NCBI RefSeq assembly: GCF_016859285.1
Contig: NC_053403.1
Coordinates: 17,970,448-18,034,447 of the forward strand
DNA: 64,000 bases
Direction: 5' to 3'
Source of the DNA: Xiphias gladius
Taxonomy: Eukaryota > Chordata > Actinopteri > Istiophoriformes > Xiphiidae
Part shown: piece after piece, positions 63,401-64,000 of the stretch
Layout of the letters: the number at the start of each line of letters is the position of its first letter
Numbering within the stretch: position 1 is the first letter of the stretch
Made by a program: the position numbers and the translations under genes
The notes under the pieces: model-generated
Seen by the model: only the letters and a program-made list of their open reading frames with translations
The model's database searches: none
Told to the model about the DNA's origin: nothing

Positions 63401-64000
63401 CAAATGAGTATCTATCACAGATTGAACTTGAAGAATTAAAGAAAACTCTTTTTGCTGCGCTCAAAATAATTTAGTCATATTCTGCTGTACAACTTTGATT
63501 TGTAACGTGTTAAAATGCATGATTTTCTTTAATTCTGTATTGGTGCCACTTGTCCGCCTCTTTCGAATCTTGCTGTATAACTGCATAACCATGTACAGTA
63601 CATGGTAAGTGACAAACTAAAAGCTGATCACTGTAGTAAATTCTTCAGTAACATTTAACGTTTACTCAACTGTGTGTAGTTCTGTTTTGGGGCTACAGTA
63701 GTTTAGGGCGTCTAGCCACTTGTAAGCAAAGATTTAACTCTAATCTATAGCTTAGTTGGCTGATCTTTCACAGCATTTAACACATTGTGCAAACACGCCC
63801 TCTCATTCATCCCGGCCACATCCAAAATAGACCAGAATTACCCTGCTTATTATGTTAGGATAGCGTACACCAGTTGTACAGGAAAAAATAGGTGTTTTTT
63901 CTATCCTGATAATGTTTGTGAGATAACACATTATGAAACCACGAATATTTCCACAGTTTACAGCACAAAAGTCTTTGTTTAGGAGTAATGTCTTCTTCTG
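60500..64000. other. Intergenic, no gene recognised
   Basis: AT-rich sequence downstream of mmut. Apart from the miniature element at 61739-62012, I see only short open frames without recognisable protein content or splice continuity. The next gene, if any, lies beyond the window. Confidence 0.6.
61739..62012. mobile_element. Miniature element with CCTCTGCCAAGG-type termini
   Basis: GCATACCTCTGCCAAGG at the left and CCCTGGAGGAGGTAACA at the right are imperfect inverted ends. The inside carries the familiar teleost phrases AAAATTCCTGGATCCACCCC, CACCAAGTTTGGTGCAAAT and TCAGTAGTTCTTGCGTAATC. No coding capacity. Confidence 0.6.

Overview
The window looks like vertebrate, specifically teleost, nuclear DNA. 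It has multi-exon genes with canonical GT/AG introns, long AT-rich introns, many (CA)n/(TG)n microsatellites, and abundant small DNA transposons (hAT-type, Tc1-type and TTAA-flanked elements) of kinds common in percomorph fish. Nothing is prokaryotic or viral, and I cannot name the species.

Four protein-coding genes can be rebuilt exon by exon. (1) mfsd2b, + strand, CDS 3601-21245, 14 coding exons, 527 aa: a major-facilitator sphingosine-1-phosphate/lysophospholipid transporter. (2) wdcp (C2orf44-like), - strand, CDS 25770 down to 22504, 3 coding exons, about 747 aa, with one 640-codon exon. It is tail-to-tail with mfsd2b. (3) fkbp1b (FKBP12.6), + strand, CDS 26882-36191, 4 coding exons, 108 aa. 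It is head-to-head with wdcp across a short CpG-containing intergenic promoter. (4) mmut (mitochondrial methylmalonyl-CoA mutase), + strand, CDS 38299-57967, 12 coding exons, 754 aa. As I recall it, MFSD2B-WDCP-FKBP1B matches human 2p23; mmut beside fkbp1b is a different arrangement, since human MMUT is on chromosome 6.

Layout: 1-2.4 kb, no recognisable gene; 2.4-21.6 kb, mfsd2b; 21.9-26.4 kb, wdcp; 26.4-26.9 kb, shared promoter; 26.9-36.9 kb, fkbp1b; 37.1-59.05 kb, mmut with promoter and 3' UTR; 59.05-64 kb, intergenic DNA with nested repeats. The genes do not form a pathway: lipid-mediator transport, an HCK-binding scaffold protein, a ryanodine-receptor-associated prolyl isomerase, and a B12 enzyme of propionate catabolism.

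I found no convincing new biological system. The best leads are: a (GT)n tract directly abutting the 3' splice site of mfsd2b exon 13; an FKBP12.6 with a hybrid set of receptor-selectivity residues; a nuclear-receptor-type half-site cluster inside a repeat in mmut intron 8 plus a similar motif in the presumed mmut promoter; and a hAT-type element nested in another repeat, with a perfect 8-bp target duplication and a related unoccupied site elsewhere in the window.
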